In this document: positions 22,255 through 33,130 of the stretch, one piece after another
Layout of the letters: every line of letters begins with the position of its first letter
How positions within the stretch are numbered: the first letter of the stretch is position 1
From: Bettongia penicillata ogilbyi
Taxonomy: Eukaryota; Chordata; Mammalia; Diprotodontia; Potoroidae
DNA length: 64,000 bases
Direction of reading: 5' to 3'
Assembly (NCBI GenBank): GCA_023548195.1
Contig: JAJHZJ010000220.1
Coordinates: 3,527,204 to 3,591,203 of the forward strand
Position numbers and translations under genes: made by a program
The notes under the pieces: generated by a model
The model's input: only the letters and a program-made list of their open reading frames with translations
Told to the model about the DNA's origin: nothing
Databases searched by the model: none

Positions 22255-22505
22255 TTTATTGAGACAGCTAGATTGTGCAACACAAAGTTAGACTTAAAGC
22301 CAGAAACACCTGCATTAAAATTGTGCCTCAGAAACTTACTGTGTGACCTTGTGCCAATTTGATATCTTTCAATCTCAGTTTCTACATCTGTAAAATGGAA
22401 TAATAATATCATCTATAGACCTCATGTAATTGTCATGAAGATCAAACTAGTTAATGATACATAAAGTGTGTTGTAAACCTTCAATTGCTATATAAGTGCT
22501 GGTTT
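22255..22505 (+). mobile_element. CORE-SINE/MIR-type element
   Basis: Head 'gagacagctagattgtgcaa' (22261), core 'ctgtgtgaccttgtgccaat' (22341-22360), then 'ctcagtttctacatctgtaaaatgg' (22374-22398) and a tail ending in 'gctatataagtgctgg'. This is the standard mammalian CORE-SINE order. Confidence 0.75.
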
Positions 22506-22539
22506 TTAACAGTAAGCTGATTTTAAAAAAAATCTACTA

Positions 22540-22640
22540 TGGGAAGACACTGAACAAGGTGGGGAGGAATACAAAGACTGAAGAGAAATAAATCCCTACT
22601 AACAAGAAATTTACATTCTAACGGAAGAAATTACATTCCA
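22540..22640 (+). repeat. unclassified interspersed repeat fragment
   Basis: The pattern 'gaatacaaagactgaagaga...ccctactaacaag' followed by 'aaatttacattctaacgg' resembles another stretch at 41720-41830 (accctgccctcatgaaattttcaatctag). I could not name the family. Confidence 0.3.
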
Positions 22641-22654
22641 TAATATCAAGGATA

Positions 22655-22880
22655 TCCACAATGAGTACATGAGTGGGGAAATGGAGAGAATGTTGGACCT
22701 AGATTCAGGAAGATTTGAGTTCAAACCCAGACAGAGAACTCTAATAATTGTTGACCATAAGTAACCTGCTTACCTCAATCTCCCTTAATTTCCACATTTA
22801 TAAAATGAGAATTGAGGATAAAATAATATAATTTTATAAAATTCTTTGCAAACTCTATGAGGCTGGCTATTACTACTAGT
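22655..22880 (+). mobile_element. CORE-SINE/MIR-type element
   Basis: It contains 'ttggacctagattcagg' (22694), 'gagttcaaacccagacaga', a 'tcaatctcccttaatttcc' block and an 'aaattctttgcaaactctat' tail (22839-22858). It is diverged. Confidence 0.65.
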
Positions 22881-23278
22881 ACTACCATTTCTCTTCTTCC
22901 TCTTCCTCATAAATATCATACAATTCAATTAATAAAATATTCTTTTGTTATTCAAAAATGATTACTCTTTTTCACTGTTCCTAAATGGACTTTTTTAAAA
23001 TTAGTATCATAATCAGATTTACCTCAATGTTTCTTACGAGTTACCCAATTATTAATAAGAATCTAAAAATTCATTTGCATTTTACGTATATACAAGGCAA
23101 AACGTCTCTCCTTATGAATCCTTTATAATCAGTCTTTGGTATGTACCTTTTTCTCTTGGTTCTTGTGTGTCAAATCTTACATTAAGTTCAGAAGTTTTTT
23201 GAACAAAGTCTTGAAAGTCTGAGAGTTTATTAAATGACCATTTTTCTTTTCCATTCACAATAATGCTAAACTTTGCAG

Positions 23279-23587
23279 GAAGGGTAGCTAGGTGGTGCAG
23301 TGACTACAGCACCAGTGCAGGAGTCAGGAAGACCTGAGTTTAAATCTCACCTTAGACACTTGACACTTACTTGCTGTTTGATCTTGGACAAGTCACTTAA
23401 CCCCAACTGCCTCATCCTAGGTCATTTCCAGTCATCATGATAAATATCTGGTCACTGGATTCAGATGGCTCTGGAGGAGAAGTGAAATTGGTGACCTGCA
23501 CAGCGCTCCCTCACGCAAAACAAGGTCAAGTACAACTCATGCCATCATTTCTCTGAGGGCATGGTCTTCTTCAGTAACTAAGGATGA

Positions 23588-23623
<36 letters not shown>
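23279..23623 (+). mobile_element. tRNA-headed SINE with RTE-type tail and (CA)n end
   Basis: The head 'gggtagctaggtggtgcagt' is followed by the tRNA-like block to 23415, then an RTE-type tail ('gatggctctggaggagaagt', 'catcatttctctgaggg') and a pure CA run at 23590-23623. The 9-bp repeat actttgcag flanks it (23270-23278 and 23624-23632), marking a clean insertion into an older L1 ORF1. Confidence 0.85.
23590..23623. repeat. (CA)n microsatellite at SINE 3' end
   Basis: This is an uninterrupted CA run replacing a poly(A) tail. Confidence 0.9.
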
Positions 23624-23627
<4 letters not shown>

Positions 23628-25197
23628 TGCAGAGTATGGCATTTTTGTCCAAAACCCCCATTTTTTTTTGCTCTTAAATATGTTGTGTTCCAAGATCAGA
23701 GGTTCTTTAATGTATCTATTACTGGTTCTTCTGTGATTCTAATTGTACCTCCATTATATTTAACTTGTTTTAATATTAATGATTTTAATATTTTATCCTT
23801 GAGCTGGAGATTTCATAATTTGACTATGAGATTTACCTATACAACCTCTTTTAAGTGATGATTGATGGATTTTTTCTATGTCTATTCTCCCACACCCCTT
23901 GTTCTAATGCTTGAGAACAATTTGGTTTAAACCTTTCTTATATTATTATATCAAGATTCATTTTCTAATCATAATGTACAACTAGCCCAATTATTTTTAT
24001 ATTTTCTTGATCTAATCTCTAAATTTGTTCTTTTTGTTGTGTTTTCTTTTCTTTTTTCATTATTCATATTTTGTGTAATTTTTCCCTAATCTCTTACAAT
24101 TTCACTTACTTCACTTGCTACAATTCTAATTTTCAAGGTGCCAATTTTTTTTCATTAAGATTCCAGATATACTTTTCTAATTGGTTGACTTTCCTTTCAT
24201 AAACATTTATTTGTCTTGGACTGTTTTTGTTTGGTTTTTCCTCTATCTCTGTCATTTGATTTTTAAAGTCTTTTTTTTTTTTTTTTTTTAAGATCTATAA
24301 ATACGTTTGGGGCAGGTTACGATTCGATGTTACTTTTTGGGCGTTTCTTTACTTCAACATTCTTCTCTGAAGATGAACCCTGGTCATCGCTGTTCCCATA
24401 ATAGCTTTCAATAGCTCAATTCTTTCTCCCTTGGCTGTGCATTTTTTTGTAGTAGTAACAATATTTTTAGTCTCCTTTAACCCCGGAGTATGGGAAATGG
24501 TGCCTCTTGCCCCAGGTTTTCAATTCTTCGTTCTAGTCTGGAAAAAAGGTCAAACCTCCAAACTCCTGTAAGTGCCTGCAGCCAGAGGCTTTGTGCCCCA
24601 TTTCTTCTGCACTCACCAGGTGTGTGCTGTTTCCTTCTTGCAGAGATGCTCTTCATAGCAGCTCTGGGTCTGGTGTTCCTTATCAGCAGCAGTTCCCTCA
24701 GTCTTCCTGGACTTGAACACCCAACAACCCTCATTATCCCAGATGTAAAAGTTCCTGTGACTGGGGCTGATGCAGTCTCTCAAACTTTCTAGTCTTAGAA
24801 ATTGCTGCTTGTTATTTTTCAATCTATGTGTGGCTCTCTGTTCAAACAGAACCTAGCCTGGAGGTGTTAACACTTCACAGGGACCAAATCTTGTTCTGGC
24901 ATTTTTCTTCTGATATTCTCAAATTGTCTCAGGAAGAACCAAGTTATATTCCTATCTTCTTTTTCTGCACTCACACTTCATTCACCCTAAACTGCTATTT
25001 TACCTTTTTTTTGTGGGGGAAAATCTTGAAGTTTGGAATTTTCTCATCTGCTTTGCCTTCTTCCCAGAATCCTCTCACAAAAGCCCTTCTTTTTTTAATT
25101 TAAATTTATTTATTTAAGTTTTCAACATTCATTTTCACAAAATTGTGGGTTCCAAATTTTCTTCCCATTTCTCCCTTCCTCCAGCCCAAAACGCCAA

Positions 25198-25198
<1 letters not shown>

Positions 25199-25282
<84 letters not shown>

Positions 25283-25330
25283 TAGATATTTCTCCCTTCC
25301 TCCAGCCCAAAACGCCAAGCATATATATAT

Positions 25331-25377
<47 letters not shown>

Positions 25378-25476
25378 TCTATATATATATATATCTATAT
25401 ATATATATCTATATATATCTGCATATATATATATATATATAGATATAGATATAGACCTTCCTTCTAACATCCCTCC

Positions 25477-25541
<65 letters not shown>
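25199..25541. repeat. compound TA/GATA microsatellite with duplicated flanks
   Basis: TA, GATA and mixed runs alternate. Two non-repetitive pieces of the host element occur twice: 'cttcctccagcccaaaacg' at 25174 and again at 25292, and 'ccttccttctaacatccctc' at 25456 and again at 25558. The microsatellites therefore grew by block duplications. Confidence 0.9.
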
Positions 25542-25543
<2 letters not shown>

Positions 25544-26250
25544 ATAACCAAACTGACCTTCCTTCTAACATCCCTCCCTTCCCTTATCCCCATCTTCTCT
25601 TTTGTCCTGTAGGGCAAGATAAATTTCTATACCCTGTTACATGTAATTCTTATTTCCTAGTTACAAGAACAATACTGAACAGATGTTCCTAAACTTTGAG
25701 TTCCAACTTCTCTTCATTCCTCCCTCCCCACCCATTTCCATTGGGAAGGCAAGCAATTCAATATAGGCCATGTCTGTGTAATTTTGCAAATGACTCCCAT
25801 AGTAGTTGTGTTTTGTAGGACTAACTATATTTTCCTCCATTCTATCTTGCCCTGCGTTGCTTTTATTCTCCCTTTTGATCCTGTCCCTCACCAAGAGTGT
25901 TGACTTCAAATTGCTCCCTCCTCCCAATGCCCTCCCTTCCATAATCCCCCCACCCTGCTTATCCCCTTCTCTCCCACATTCCTGTATTATAAGATAGGTT
26001 TTCATACCAAAATGAGTGTGCATTTTATTCCTTCCTTTAGTCGAATGTGATGAGAGTAGGCTTCATGTCTTTTCTCTCACGTCCCCTCTTTTTCCCTCCA
26101 CTGAAAAGTCTTTAACTTGCCCCTTTTATGAGAGACAATTTGCCCAATTCCATTTCTCCCTTTCTCCTCCCAATATATTTCTCTCTCACCACTTAATTTC
26201 ATTTTTTAAGATATGATCCCATCCTATTCAATTCACCCCGTGCTCCCTGT

Positions 26251-26256
<6 letters not shown>

Positions 26257-26282
<26 letters not shown>
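26257..26282. repeat. (GT)n microsatellite
   Basis: A pure GT run at the post-ORF1 position of the minus-strand HAL1-like 3' half. Confidence 0.9.
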
Positions 26283-26285
<3 letters not shown>

Positions 26286-26670
26286 AAATCCCACCAACTA
26301 CCCAGATACTGAAAAAAGTTTCAAAAGTTACAAATATTGTCTTTCCATGTAGGAATGTAGATAGTTCAACTTTAGTAAGCCCCTTATGATTTCTCTTTAC
26401 TGTTTACCTTTTCAAACTTCTCTTGATTCTTGTGTTTGAAGGTCAAATTTTCTTTTTAGCTCTGGTCTTTTCACGAAGAATGTTTGAAAGTCCTCTATTT
26501 CATTGAAAGATTATTTTTCCCCAGAAGTATTATACTCAGTTTTTCTGGGTAGATAATTCTTGGTTTTAGCCCTAGTTCCTTTGACTTCGGGAATATCATA
26601 TTCCAAGCCCTTCAATTCCTTAATGTAGAAGTTGGTAGATCTTGTGCTATCCTCATTGTATTTCCACAAT

Positions 26671-27775
26671 ACTGAGTATATTACTTCAGGAGAAAAAATG
26701 GTCATTCCATCACATAGAGGATTTTCAAACATTCTTGATGAAAAGACCAGAACTGATTACAAAATTTGACTTTCAAGCACAAGAATTAAGAGAAACATGG
26801 AAAGGTAAATAGGAAAGAGGAATTATAAGGGACTTACTAAAGTTAAACTGTTTACTCTCCTACATGAAAAGAGAATATTTGCAACTCTAGTGACTTTTTT
26901 CAGTATTTAAGTAGTTGGAGCAATTATATCCATATAGACAGAGGGCATAAGATGATTTGAATAGGAAGGGATGATATCTAAAATAATAAAATTAACAGGT
27001 AAGGGAGGAATATATTGGGAGAAAGGGAGAAATGAAATGGGGCAAATTATCTCATAAAAGTGGCAAGAAAAAGCTCTTTCAATGGTGGGGAAAAGTGAGG
27101 AGGTGAAAGGGACAAAGTGAAGCTAATTGTCATCACATTTGGATTAAGGAGGGAATAACATGAATACTCAATTTGATATGAAAGTCCATCTTACAGTACA
27201 AGAAAATAAGGGAGAAGGGGAGAATGGTGTGGTGGTGGGGATTATAAAAAGGTTCTTAAATGGGAGGAGGGGATATTTAGTAGTAAACAGTTTTGGGGAG
27301 GGACAAGGTCTAAAGAGAGAATAGAATACAGGGGGGCAGGATAGAATGAAAGGAAATATAATTAGCATTTCACAAAATGACTTTTATAGAAGTATTTTGC
27401 ATAATCGCACATGTAAAGCCTATATTGAATTGCTTGCCTTCTTAGTGGTGGTATGTAGGGAGGGAAGAAGGGAGAGAAGTTGTAACTCAAAGTCTTAAAA
27501 ATCAAAGTAAAAAAAAATGTTTTTACATGCACTTGGGAAATAAGATACACAGGCATTGGGGCATAGAAATCCATCTTACCCTACAGGAAAATAGGGATAT
27601 CGGGACAATGGAAAGGAGAGGTGTGATAGAAAGGAGCGCAAATTGGAGGAAGGAGAAATAAGAATGCAAGGTGTTTTGGGGTCGGGTGGGGAGAGATAGG
27701 GAGAAAATTTGGATCTCAAAATCTTATGGAAATGAATTTGAGAACTAATAATAAGCAAATTAATTTAAAAAAAAC
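26671..27775 (+). mobile_element. ORF1 element (HAL1-like) 3' half, plus strand
   Basis: It begins at actgagtat inside the ORF1 C-terminal domain (MKRPELKRKFDF region relic at about 26738-26775), followed by the spacer/3' region with two modules ('gtccatcttacagtacaag' at 27183 and 'atccatcttaccctacagg' at 27569), and ends 'aaaatttggatctcaaaatc' plus an A-rich tail. It is 5'-truncated and has no ORF2. It is in inverted orientation to the copy at 25085-26670. Confidence 0.75.
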
Positions 27776-27779
27776 TGGA

Positions 27780-28146
27780 AAAGACTTCCATGGACTTATT
27801 CAAAATAAAGCAGAAGCAGAAGAATACTATATACAGTAACAGCAGTATTGTTCAATGATTATGTAAATGACTTAGGTATTCTAATCAATAAAACAATTTA
27901 AGATAATTACAAAGGATGTATGATAACTCATATGATCCAACTGCAGAGAAAGAAGTGATGGAGTCTGGAAGTGGAGCATTTATTTATTTGTTTATTTATT
28001 TTTTTAGTCTGTGCTTTCTTTTACAACATGACTAATATGGAAATATGTTTTGACATGTTTTGAACTGCTTGGTGTCTCATTGGTGGGGGCGCAGTGGAAA
28101 ATAGAGAATTTAGGATTCAGCGTTTTTAAAAAAGAATGTAAAATTA
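27780..28146 (+). mobile_element. L1 3' end fragment, plus strand
   Basis: The block starting 'aagacttccatggacttattc' and continuing 'acagtaacagcagtattgtt' and 'atgactaatatggaaatatg' matches the end of ORF2 and 3'UTR of the L1 at 63540-63960. It is 5'-truncated and has no coding capacity. Confidence 0.65.
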
Positions 28147-28508
28147 TTAAATAAATAATTATAAAATATTTCATTTATAAAATAAATTATGTTTATTTAC
28201 TGATTCAACAAGAGGTTGTTTTCTTTTATGAAAACATTTGCTGGTAGTCTAATTTTAAAATAAAAAGGAAAGGAAATTAGAGTAGTTTAACATGCTAAAA
28301 ATAATTCATTTTAACTAGCTTAAATCCAAGGAAGATAAGATGTTATTTTATGCTTCATTAAATATCTATAATTTCATATTAATACCTGGTAAAATGTAAA
28401 AACAAATTAAATTTCCAGTGTCCAATATAAAACCCATTATCATAATATTGAAAACAAACTAACCATCAACTTTTACTGATTTCACTTGTGAATGAAATTT
28501 TTTACAGA
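28147..28508. other. gene-free very AT-rich interval
   Basis: Nothing was recognised. Confidence 0.45.
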
Positions 28509-29030
28509 AGAGAGCCAAAGAAAATGCCCCCTCCTTTTCTCTGACACTGCCACACTCTAACTGAGACCTTCATCACCTCATGCCTAGACTATTTCAACAG
28601 TGTGCTGAAGGATCTACTTTACTCAGGTATGTTCCCTTTCAAATTCATCCCTTATTCAGTCACTAAAGTTATTTTCCTAAACACAGTATCTATCATGTAA
28701 CTTTACTACTTTATAAATTCCAGTGTCTCACTATTGCCTCCAAACTCAAGAGCAATATGCTCTCTGTATTCAAAGCCCTTCATAATTTAATCCCCTACTA
28801 CCTGTCCAGTCTTCTTATACTTTATTCTCTGACAAATACCAATCACATCTATGACACTGGTCACCTGGATATTCCTAGAATAAGACTCTTCATCTTTCTG
28901 CTTTCTGCATTTTTTCTGGCTCTTCCCTGAAACACTCTTCAAATTCCACTCCAAGTACTAACCTCCCTCACTTCCTTTAAGTACCAACTAAAATATCAGG
29001 AAACCTTCCCCAATCATTCTTTACAAAAAA
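28509..29030 (+). mobile_element. L2 LINE 3' part
   Basis: The series 'gcctagactatttcaacagt', 'ccagtgtctcactattgcct', 'caaagcccttcataatttaa', 'cctgtccagtcttcttatac' and 'gaaaccttccccaatcattc' follows the mammalian L2 ORF2 C-terminal/3' consensus. No open frame remains. Confidence 0.75.
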
Positions 29031-30199
29031 AGGAAAATATTAACTAAAGATTATTTTTCTTTATAATTTATGGAATGTCAATAAAAAATTAAACTTGTCA
29101 CAGTTACTTGCTCTTTTTTGTGTATAATTTTACACTCCCTCCAACTTAATAACATTTTATTATTTTCAATTTTCATCATTTGCTATTATAAGATTTTGAG
29201 TTTGGTGTTTTCTCTCTTTTTCCACTCACCCTTCCCAAGATAGCATGCAAACAAGTATAAAATAGACAAGTACAATCCTATTAGACACATACATCCACAG
29301 AGTCATGCTGTGAATGAAGAATCAGAACAAAAGGGAAAAAACACAAGAAAAAAACAAGAACAAAAAGAGAAAATAGTATTCTTCAATCTGCATTCAAGTT
29401 TCATCATTCTTTCTCTGGTTGTTGATAGCATTTTCAATTTTGAGTCTTTTGAAATTGTCTTAGATAATTGTCTACAGTTACTTTAAATAGAATTTCTCTT
29501 TCTATCTTTTGCTGTTGGGCTTTTTTAGTAGTGTATAGAAATCTAAATGTTTTACATGTGTTTATTTTATATGCTGCAACTTTGCTAAAGTTGCAAATTA
29601 TTTCAAGTACTTTTTTAGTTAATTCTATATGTACACTATCATATCATTTACAAAGAGTGACAACTTTGCTTTTCCTTGATTATTTTAAATGCTTCAATTT
29701 CCTTTTCTTCCTTTATTACTAAACCTAACATTTCTAATACAATATTGAATAACTGGTCATAATAGAAATCCTTGTTTCCCTCATGATCTCATTGAGAGTG
29801 CTTCTGGCTTATACTCATTATATATAATGCTTGCCAAAAGTTTTAGAAAGATGCCACTTATAATTTTAAGGAAAAATCCATTTATTTTTATGCTCTCTAT
29901 TTTTTTTACAAGAAAGGGTGCAGTGTATTGTCAAAAACTTTTTTTCTGTATCTATTGAGATAATCATATAATTTCCATTGTTTTTTCTATAGATATCGTC
30001 AATTACATTGATGCTTTTCATAAAATGGAACCAACCCTGCATTCCTGGTATAAATCTCACCAGGTTCCAATGTATTCTGCTGGTTATAACTTGTGAGAAA
30101 GGAATTTATAATTTTCATATTAATCAATATGATATTTTTGTGATGAATATCACTAGTAGGTTAAAACTAGTGAATATAACTAGTAAGTTGGATTTTGCA

Positions 30200-30697
30200 G
30201 AACTGCCTTTACCAGCTTGTGAATCAAACTCTTAATGCAGCTTGAAGTGATCAATCAAACCTTGATGAGGCTCATATTCATCGCAGTCCTTCTGCCTGTG
30301 TATCTGAAGTGAAGGAAATCAAAACCTGTAGGATTTGTTCCTGTCACAGAATTCTGATCCTGTGATCCACTCAGTAAAGACCTCCAAGGAATTGAGCAAT
30401 ATTGCTCCCATAGGACTCCAGAATTTTATTGTCTTTTATTTGTGGGTTGCAGGAAACCACTCTGGCCCTGGGAATGATTGCTTATATTCCACCTTCTCAC
30501 TTATGATTTATGTATGTAATCTCTATTTTCACTTTAGCAAGGTGGAATTCAGATCAGGAGAATTACCAATTTGCAAATCTGTTCCTCTAAATGAAACTAT
30601 TCAGTTAAATGGCTACCTGATTACTGAAACTTCATCTCCAGTCTGCTTTTTTGTTATTCTCAGGTTAGATACTAGTTCAGTTAAATCCTGTGGATAG
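30200..30697. other. unclassified block inside L1
   Basis: About 500 bp that does not align with any L1 copy in the window separates ORF2 and ORF1 relics. An open frame (30335-30697, 120 residues, plus) has no recognised domain. On the minus strand two AATAAA-type signals lie near 30430-30445, so a solo LTR is one possibility. No terminal TG/CA or TSD could be fixed. Confidence 0.35.
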
Positions 30698-30699
30698 TT

Positions 30700-31640
30700 G
30701 TTATAATCTTTCCTTTTGCTCTGATCTTTTCATCAGGAAATTTGGAAGTTCCCTATTTCATTGAATATCCATTCATCACCTGAAATATGAAGCTCAATTA
30801 TTTTCTGAGTGGTTGATTCTTAGTTCTGATCCAAACTCCTCTGCCTTCTTGAATGCCATATTCCAAGCCCTCAGATCCTTTAATGTAGAATCTGATTGGT
30901 CCTGCATAATCCTGTCTGTTGTTCCACAATATTTGAATTGTTTCTTTTTTGCTGTTTAAAATATTTTCTCCTTGATCTGAGAATCCTGGAATTTGATTAT
31001 AATATTCCTTTGAGTTTTCATTTGGGAATCTGAATCAAGAGGTGATTAGTGAATTCTTTCAATGATCATTTTACCTTCTGGTCCTGGGACATAAAGGCAG
31101 GTTTCTATGATAATTGTTTGAAAGATGCTCTCTAGGTTCTATTTTTTATCATGGCTTTCAAGTAGATTAGTAATGTTTAAATTAGTTCTCCTGTATCTAT
31201 TTTCCAGATCAGTTGTTTTGTCAATGAAGTATTTTATATTTTCTTCTCTTTTATCATTCTTTTGTTTTTGTTTGACAGATTCTTGCTGTCTCATGGAGTC
31301 ATTAGCTTCTACTTGCCCAATTTTACTTTTTAAGCAATTATTTTCTTCAGGTAGCTTTTGTACCTAGTTTTCCTAGTCAATTCTACTTTTTAAGGAGGTG
31401 TTTTCTTCAGTCAATTTTTATCTGCCCTTTTATAAGTGGTTAACTCTCTTCTGCAAACCTCTCATTTCTTCTCCCAATCTTTCTTCTACCGCTCTTGATG
31501 ACTTATATAATCCTTCTTGAACTCTTCCAAATAAGCTTTTCAAACTTGAGACCATTTCCCATTCGCTTTAGATATTTGGATGTGGATATGTTGACAATGT
31601 TGTCTTCTTCTGAGTTTGTGCCTTGATCTTCCCTTTCACC
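30700..31640 (-). pseudogene. L1 ORF1 relic
   Basis: The antisense sequence retains the C-terminal domain (30700-31020), the ENRSR-type RRM entry (near 31195-31215) and coiled coil (to about 31500). The N-terminal acidic part reads GKRALENLCGEREDQGTNSE at about 31650-31590, close to the older ORF1 type at 19867 and 59380. Many frameshifts interrupt it. Confidence 0.65.
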
Positions 31641-32499
31641 ACACAAGTTTTCTAAGGCACGTTTTCCTTCTTGCTCCTTCTTTCCTTCCATTCCCTGGTT
31701 TTTTAAGTTGAGCTCTTGTGTTGGAGCACAAGGCAACTGTCTCAAACTTGTTGTACTGAATGTCAGGTGACTGGTAACTGGCCTTGTGCACTAGGGTTTC
31801 AGGTGCTGGAGGATATAGGGATCTGGCATGTTACCCGGTGCTGGGCTTGGATCCTAACTGTGGAATCTAACTTTTGCTGAGACAAAGTAGAGTTTTTCTG
31901 CATTTCTCCATGGGTAATCTGAAGTATGTAGTGGTTTGGCCACTGGAGGATGACTCCCTGCCCTGGGCAGTGCAGAATCACATTGTGATTCTTGGGGGGT
32001 AGAGTCTGCCTGTTACCGTGACTATTCTAAGGCATGTGGTGGGTTCTGGTGTTGGTGTTTTGTTGCTCCACCACCATGGGGCTCACAATCCCCCACTGGT
32101 TTTCTTTGGTGGAGCTTTACAGTATGCTTTCTATCCAGAATTGTGCTCTTCTTTGATCTGAGTGATATAGACATGTTTCACCAATCCTCCAAGTCTCCAG
32201 GACTAAAAGATTGCTCCACCCCAATTTTTTGCAGATTCTGATTTTCCAGGATTTATTTTGCGGTGATGTTGTGTCTTTGTTTCATTGTTCTGAGAGGGAT
32301 AAAGAAGAGGGAGTGCAATTTACTGCTTACTCCACCATCTTGCTCCCAGAATTTCATTTACTTATTCTTGATTACAGAATTTTCAGCTTTGAGAATGTCC
32401 ATAACAGTTTGTCAGTCACTCCATCGACTGTCCTTTTTAAATTTCCCCCTCGTCCTCCTTTATTCTTCTCTCTATAAAAAATCCCTCTCATGCAATGGT

Positions 32500-32682
32500 A
32501 GTCAGTGGTTATAGAACTTTTGGTTTTGCTTTTTAACAATTCAAAACAATTACTAAGTGTCCTCTGTTTCTTTCCACATTTCTTGATAGTCTTCATTTTA
32601 AGCATATTATTAAATTCCATTATGTTATTTATTCTTTTTTGAAAATTAACTATTCACATCCTTTGATCATTTGCCCAATGAC
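32500..32682 (-). mobile_element. probable L1 3' fragment
   Basis: The end 'aactattcacatcctttgat' then 'catttgcccaatga' resembles the ORF2 C-terminal motif also seen near 33880-33910 and 35710-35740. It is short and diverged. Confidence 0.4.
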
Positions 32683-32684
32683 AC

Positions 32685-32912
32685 CTAAGTGGAACAGTGT
32701 TTGTAAGGCTGGATCTGGAAACAGGAATATATGAGTTTAAATATAGCCTCTTATTTGCAATAGTTGTGATCCTGGACAGAGGTATGGCACCTATCTTAAT
32801 CTCAGTTTCATCATCTTTAATTCATGAATGATAATAACATCTACATCACAGGGGTGTTATGAAGATGAAATATTTGTAAAACACCCTGCTATCATTAAAG
32901 TATTATCTAAAT
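32685..32912 (+). mobile_element. CORE-SINE/MIR-type element
   Basis: It has a 'ggctggatctggaaacagg' head, 'gtgatcctggacagaggtat' core, 'ctcagtttcatcatcttta' and a tail with 'ggggtgttatgaagatgaaa'. It is followed directly by a second SINE. Confidence 0.65.
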
Positions 32913-33062
32913 GCAACTAGGAGGTGCATTGGGTAGAGTGTTGGGACCTAGAGTCAAAAGAGACTGGAGTTCAAATTGAAACTTAGAAAATTAATTGCTC
33001 TGTGACACTGGGAAAGTAATTTAACCTCTTCCTTTCTCAGTTTTCTCAACTATGAAGTGCTA
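32913..33062 (+). mobile_element. tRNA-derived SINE
   Basis: The head 'aactaggaggtgcattgggt', 'ggagttcaaattgaaactta' and 'tgtgacactgggaaagtaat' follow the marsupial SINE layout. It lies head to tail with the preceding SINE. Confidence 0.65.
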
Positions 33063-33106
33063 AACTTTATTTTTTAAATTTCCCTTACATTCACATTATG
33101 AAGGAA

Positions 33107-33130
33107 AACACACACACACACACACACACA
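33107..33130. repeat. (CA)n microsatellite
   Basis: A short pure CA run lies in an L1 3'UTR. Confidence 0.9.

Larger units (their letters stand above)
23140..25075 (-). mobile_element. old L1, minus strand (ORF1 and 5'UTR), split by a SINE
   Basis: Minus-strand L1 ORF1 codons run from about 24470 down to 23140. The C-terminal domain around 23200-23275 continues at 23633 after removing the SINE at 23279-23623. The 5'UTR occupies about 24480-25075. The upstream end is lost where another element begins. It is highly diverged with no long open frame on the minus strand; this is the oldest ORF1 copy in the window by appearance. Confidence 0.65.
25085..26670 (-). mobile_element. ORF1 element (HAL1-like) 3' half, minus strand
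   Basis: From 26670 leftward it runs from within the ORF1 C-terminal domain, through a TG tract (26255-26283), then the purine-rich 3' region with both 3' modules (end-like motifs at 25690-25715 and 25140-25165), to a T-rich end at 25089 (A-rich tail on the minus strand). It is 5'-truncated inside ORF1. The second 3' module is expanded by microsatellites (25199-25541). It faces a plus-strand sister copy at 26671. Confidence 0.75.
29070..32348 (-). mobile_element. L1, minus strand, 5'-complete, ORF2 partly deleted
   Basis: In minus orientation: 5' terminus at 32348 (caccatcttgctccc at 32333-32347), 5'UTR to about 31640, ORF1 to about 30700, a 500-bp block unlike L1 (30200-30697), then ORF2 RT and 3'UTR relics to about 29070. 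RT codons around 29880-30060 are clear in antisense ('cctgcattcctggtataaat' at 30036). Much of ORF2, including the endonuclease, is absent. Frames are heavily broken. Confidence 0.75.

Noticed and set aside
23282..23415. tRNA gene candidates in SINE heads
   Set aside because: The heads lack a foldable cloverleaf with intact acceptor pairing and are followed by SINE bodies; they are tRNA-derived, not tRNA genes.
24490..24822. 100-residue plus-strand frame with signal-peptide-like LLAEMLFIAALGLVFLIS
   Set aside because: It lies in the 5'UTR region of an old minus-strand L1, overlaps other frames, and has no supporting start or splice context.
25239..25376. GATA arrays resembling short spaced repeats (CRISPR-like)
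   Set aside because: The units are 4 bp without unique spacers, and the context is a mammalian microsatellite.
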